A stretch of 64,000 bases of DNA from an uncultured Dehalococcoidia bacterium. GTDB lineage: Bacteria > Chloroflexota > Dehalococcoidia > Lucifugimonadales > UBA1127. The notes under the pieces were generated by a model. It ran no database searches. It was given only the letters and a program-made list of their open reading frames with translations, and had not been told where the DNA came from. Shown piece by piece: positions 61,250 to 64,000 of this stretch; position 1 is the first letter of the stretch, and each line of letters starts with the position of its first letter. The stretch is from positions 2,565,001-2,629,000 of the forward strand of contig OX638292.1 in assembly GCA_951812285.1 (NCBI GenBank). Direction: 5' to 3'. Made by a program: the position numbers and the translations under genes.

Positions 61250-62011
61250 CTATGTGAGCCGGTCGAGGACCTGCGAGAGCGTTGAGACCTCCGGGCCGGG
61301 CCAGGGGTCCTTCGCGTCGGGGTAGGACTCGTAGGGGACGTGGATGCGGAGGGCGGTCATGCCGGCCTGCTCGGCGCCGGGGAGCTCGCCGCTCCTGCCG
61401 TCGCCGACGAAGAGACAGCGTTCGGGCGCGACACCCAAGCGTGAGCACGCCAGGGCGAAGATGGCAGGATCCGGCTTCCGCATTCCAACCTCGCAAGACA
61501 AGAGCGCCGCGTCGAAGTAGGGCGGGAACGGCGTGCTGGGCCAGAGCATCTCCGTTGCCCAGGAGCAGTTGCTTATCAGGCCCACGCTGAGGCCCTTAGC
61601 CCGAATCGAGGCGAGGGTGTCCAAGGCGTCGGGACGGGGATCCAGGCGGTCGCGGAAGAAGTCCACTCGCAGGCCAAAGGCTTCGGCCGCGCTGTCCGCA
61701 CTCGGCGCCACGCCCAGCTCACCGCACAACGCCGTGACGTAGGCTTCGAACGAGCCATGGACGCCGGTCGCGCGTTGGGCAACCGTCGAGGACCACAGCG
61801 CCATGAAGGGGTCCTGGGGCGCGCCAAGGACGGCGGCAATCTCCTGCGTCACGCGGTCGAGCTCGGCACGGCGTTCCGGGGTACCGGTGGTCTCGTCCAC
61901 CAGGGTGCCGTAGAGGTCGAATATGACGGCATCAAAGGGCAAATGCGCACCTCTTGTCGTGGGTCCGGTTGGCCGATAGGTGTTGCCAACGGCCCGGTGA
62001 TGTTTGTTCAT
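61250..62011 (-). CDS. HAD-superfamily hydrolase
   Basis: 253 residues. Motif I is FDAVIFDLYGTLVDETTGTP (Asp nucleophile), motif II SVGLISNCSWATEML, motif III in VGMRKPDPAIFALAC, and motif IV LFVGDGRSGELPGAEQAGM. The cap domain is of the small helical type (subfamily I). Phosphatase or dehalogenase activity is possible; the substrate is unknown. An alternative Met start is not obvious, and the N-terminal 25 residues may not be translated. Confidence 0.85.
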   Translation of the reverse strand: MNKHHRAVGNTYRPTGPTTRGAHLPFDAVIFDLYGTLVDETTGTPERRAELDRVTQEIAAVLGAPQDPFMALWSSTVAQRATGVHGSFEAYVTALCGELGVAPSADSAAEAFGLRVDFFRDRLDPRPDALDTLASIRAKGLSVGLISNCSWATEMLWPSTPFPPYFDAALLSCEVGMRKPDPAIFALACSRLGVAPERCLFVGDGRSGELPGAEQAGMTALRIHVPYESYPDAKDPWPGPEVSTLSQVLDRLT

Positions 62012-62129
62012 GTTACCACTGATGGTGTGAGGCAGAGGTGTAATGTGCCTTCGATGCGTGCATGGGGTGGGCGTGGGAGCCTTCGGGAGGACGGAACAGC
62101 TTTGGGATGTGCGGGCTGCGGAGGGGGTA

Positions 62130-62575
62130 CCCTGCGCTTCCGGATTCCCGCCCCCTTATTGGAGTGCGGGGCATGCTTTCGGCGGGACGGAAGCGGGAGG
62201 GGTTGGGGTTGAGACGGGCTCGGGGCTAGCGAACCCCCACTACCCGTCCCCTCTGGATTCCTGCCTTCGCAGGAATGACGAGGTGGGGGTGGGGCCGGTC
62301 GAAGGTGGTAGTTGGCTGCGGGGGAGGTTCCCGCCATTTGGCGGGACGGGCGTTTCGCGAATCGCCCTTACGCCCCGAAACCCTGCCCACCCTCCCCGCG
62401 CCACCCCTGGATCCCGGCCTCCGCCGGGATGGAGGTGGGAGGAGGCGGGGCTGCGAAGGAGTTGGGGTATGCGGTCCCCCACTACCCGTCCCCTCTGGAT
62501 TCCCCCGCCCCCGTATCGGAGTACGGGGCAAGCTTCACGGGGGCAGGCTCTGCCTTCGCAGGAATGACGAGGTGG
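62130..62575. repeat. REP-like cluster with doubly nested palindromes
   Basis: Includes a GGATTCCCGC..GCGGGACGG hairpin with an inserted CCCCTTATTGGAGTGCGGGG (62142-62190), an ATTCCTGC..GCAGGAAT hairpin (about 62251), a GATCCCGGC..GCCGGGATGG hairpin (about 62408) and a doubly interrupted hairpin at 62497-62569. The rest of 62012-62715 shows no gene. Confidence 0.78.
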
Positions 62576-62715
62576 GGGTGGGAGACTGCCAAGTTGGCCG
62601 CAATTGGGGGGTGATTGCCTAGCCAATTGCCGTTGGTCTTGCGTACCATCGGTGTCCGATCGTCCTCGAGATGGGCACTATATCCGGACAGACTGCTGGG
62701 AGGGCTTGTGCGCCC

Positions 62716-64000
62716 ATGACTACATCGACTGATATTCATGCGCTTTTGAAGGCGCATTTTGGGTTTGAGAGTTTCCGGGGGCAGCAGGAGGCTGTGATTT
62801 GGCGGGTGCTGGGGGGTGGGGACTCGCTGCTGCTGACGCCTACGGGGGGCGGGAAGTCGTTGTGCTACCAGCTTCCGGCCCTGGCGATGGATGGGGTGAC
62901 GCTGGTGGTGTCGCCGCTGATCGCGTTGATGAAGGACCAGGTGGACGGGTTGAGCGCGAACGGGATTGCGGCGCGGTTCATCAACAGCACGCTGCCGATG
63001 CGGGACATCGAGCGGGTGCAGGCGGAGGTGCGGCGGGGGGACGTGAAGATCCTGTACGTCGCGCCGGAGCGGCTGTCGGCGCCGGGGTTCCAGCGGTTCC
63101 TGAGCGGGCTGAGAGTCAGCCTGATCGCCATCGACGAGGCGCACTGCATCTCGGAGTGGGGGCACGAGTTCCGGCCGGACTACCGGAACCTGCGGCAGCT
63201 GCGGTCGATGTTCCCGCGGACGCCGGTGCTGGCGCTGACGGCGACGGCGACGGAGCGGGTGCGGCGGGACATCGTGGAGCAGCTGAACCTGCAGGGTGCA
63301 GAGGTTTTCGTCTCGAGCTTCAACCGGGCGAACCTGAGCTATGGGGTGCGGGCGAAGGACAACGTCGAGCGGCAGGTGGCGTCGTTGCTGGAGCGGTGGA
63401 AGGGGAGCCCGGCGATCGTGTACTGCTTCTCGCGGCAGGAAACGGAGGACGTGGCGGCGTCGCTGCGGGCTCGGGGCGTCGACGCGCGGGCGTACCACGC
63501 GGGGCTCGGCGCGGAGGAGCGACGACGGGCGCAAGACGACTTCTCGCGGGACCGGGCGGCGGTGATCGTCGCGACGATCGCGTTCGGGATGGGGGTCGAC
63601 AAGCCGGACGTGCGGCTCGTGGTGCATACGAGCCTGCCGAAGTCGGTGGAGAGCTACTACCAGGAGACGGGGCGGGCCGGGCGCGACGGGCTGCCGAGCG
63701 AGTGCGTGCTGCTTTTCAGCTACGGCGACAAGGTGCGGCAGGAGTTTTTCATCAAGCGAATTGAGGACGAGGGGGAGCAGGGGAACGCGCAGGAGAAGCT
63801 GGACCAGATGGTGCGGTTTGCGCAGCTGCACTCGTGCCGGCGGCGGTATTTGCTGGAGTACTTCGGCGAGCGGTGGGACGCGGAGGAGTGCGGCGGGTGC
63901 GACGTATGCCTGGCGAGCGAGGAGCGGGGGGAGTTCGACGCGACGGAGATCGCGCAGAAGGCGCTTTCCGCTGTCGTGCGGACCGGGGAGAGGTACGGGG
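62716..64000 (+). CDS. recQ: ATP-dependent DNA helicase RecQ (partial, runs off the right edge)
   Basis: About 428 residues in the window. FGFESFRGQQEAVIWRVLGG (Q motif), LLTPTGGGKSLCYQLPAL (Walker A), IAIDEAHCISEWGHEFRPDY (DEAH box and aromatic-rich loop), LTATAT, FGMGVDKPDVRLVVH and QETGRAGRDGLPSECVLLF mark the two RecA-like lobes, and the zinc-binding cysteines begin in SCRRRYLLEYFGERW and ECGGCDVCL. Winged-helix and HRDC domains, if present, lie past the window. It unwinds DNA 3' to 5' in recombination repair. Confidence 0.95.
   Translation, partial: MTTSTDIHALLKAHFGFESFRGQQEAVIWRVLGGGDSLLLTPTGGGKSLCYQLPALAMDGVTLVVSPLIALMKDQVDGLSANGIAARFINSTLPMRDIERVQAEVRRGDVKILYVAPERLSAPGFQRFLSGLRVSLIAIDEAHCISEWGHEFRPDYRNLRQLRSMFPRTPVLALTATATERVRRDIVEQLNLQGAEVFVSSFNRANLSYGVRAKDNVERQVASLLERWKGSPAIVYCFSRQETEDVAASLRARGVDARAYHAGLGAEERRRAQDDFSRDRAAVIVATIAFGMGVDKPDVRLVVHTSLPKSVESYYQETGRAGRDGLPSECVLLFSYGDKVRQEFFIKRIEDEGEQGNAQEKLDQMVRFAQLHSCRRRYLLEYFGERWDAEECGGCDVCLASEERGEFDATEIAQKALSAVVRTGERYG

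Overview
This 64-kb window is GC-rich bacterial chromosome. Complex I has an ancestral shape without nuoEFG in the cluster, quinone-linked oxidative metabolism is evident, and there are paralogous sets of Rieske oxygenases, AhpD-like proteins and an MmgE/PrpD-family protein. With the dense short palindromic repeats, this fits a member of Chloroflexota such as a SAR202/Dehalococcoidia-like lineage. That assignment is inference from gene content; there is no rRNA or tRNA gene in the window to settle it.

Left part (1-9.1 kb, minus strand): a respiratory operon nuoA-B-C-[korA-korB]-D-H-I-J-K-L. A two-subunit 2-oxoacid:ferredoxin oxidoreductase sits between nuoC and nuoD, and nuoD overlaps nuoH directly, so the NADH-dehydrogenase module nuoEFG is missing from its usual place. 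The layout suggests a complex I fed by reduced ferredoxin. From 9.2 to 21.4 kb follow accessory and housekeeping genes: an HTH-NYN protein, an MFS exporter, a phosphodiesterase, an AT-rich two-gene island with an elaborate promoter-operator, a lipoprotein serine protease, a ribokinase and an MmgE/PrpD-family protein.

Central block (21.8-27.9 kb): two nearly identical Rieske oxygenases, then four tandem AhpD-like (carboxymuconolactone decarboxylase/alkylhydroperoxidase) genes. All four carry an in-frame TGA at exactly the second redox position of the CxxC motif, followed by a conserved SECIS-like hairpin. I read these as selenoproteins (CxxU). This is the main finding of the window.

From 28 to 47 kb: membrane and NHL-repeat proteins, a malate synthase/oxalate-CoA-ligase-like pair, a PanE-like reductase followed by a cassette region in which HEPN-like genes are duplicated between relics of the panE 3' end, gamma-glutamyltransferase, a TlpA-like lipoprotein, a ComDE-like TPP decarboxylase and tsaD. 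From 47.9 to 55.1 kb: core genes pyrE-nadD-obgE (minus) and purF-purM-purH (plus). From 55.3 to 64 kb: an epimerase, a TM2 protein, a PIN toxin-antitoxin-like pair, an NCS2 permease fused to an ATPase-like domain, a HAD hydrolase and the start of recQ.

Gene-free stretches (32.4-33.1, 36.5-37.2, 42.6-42.7, 47.3-47.9, 53.2-53.5, 55.9-56.2, 61.1-61.2, 62.1-62.6 kb) are packed with short palindromic repeats of several families. Some are arranged in 90- or 161-bp tandem units and some are nested inside one another. No CRISPR array, IS transposase, tRNA or rRNA was seen.
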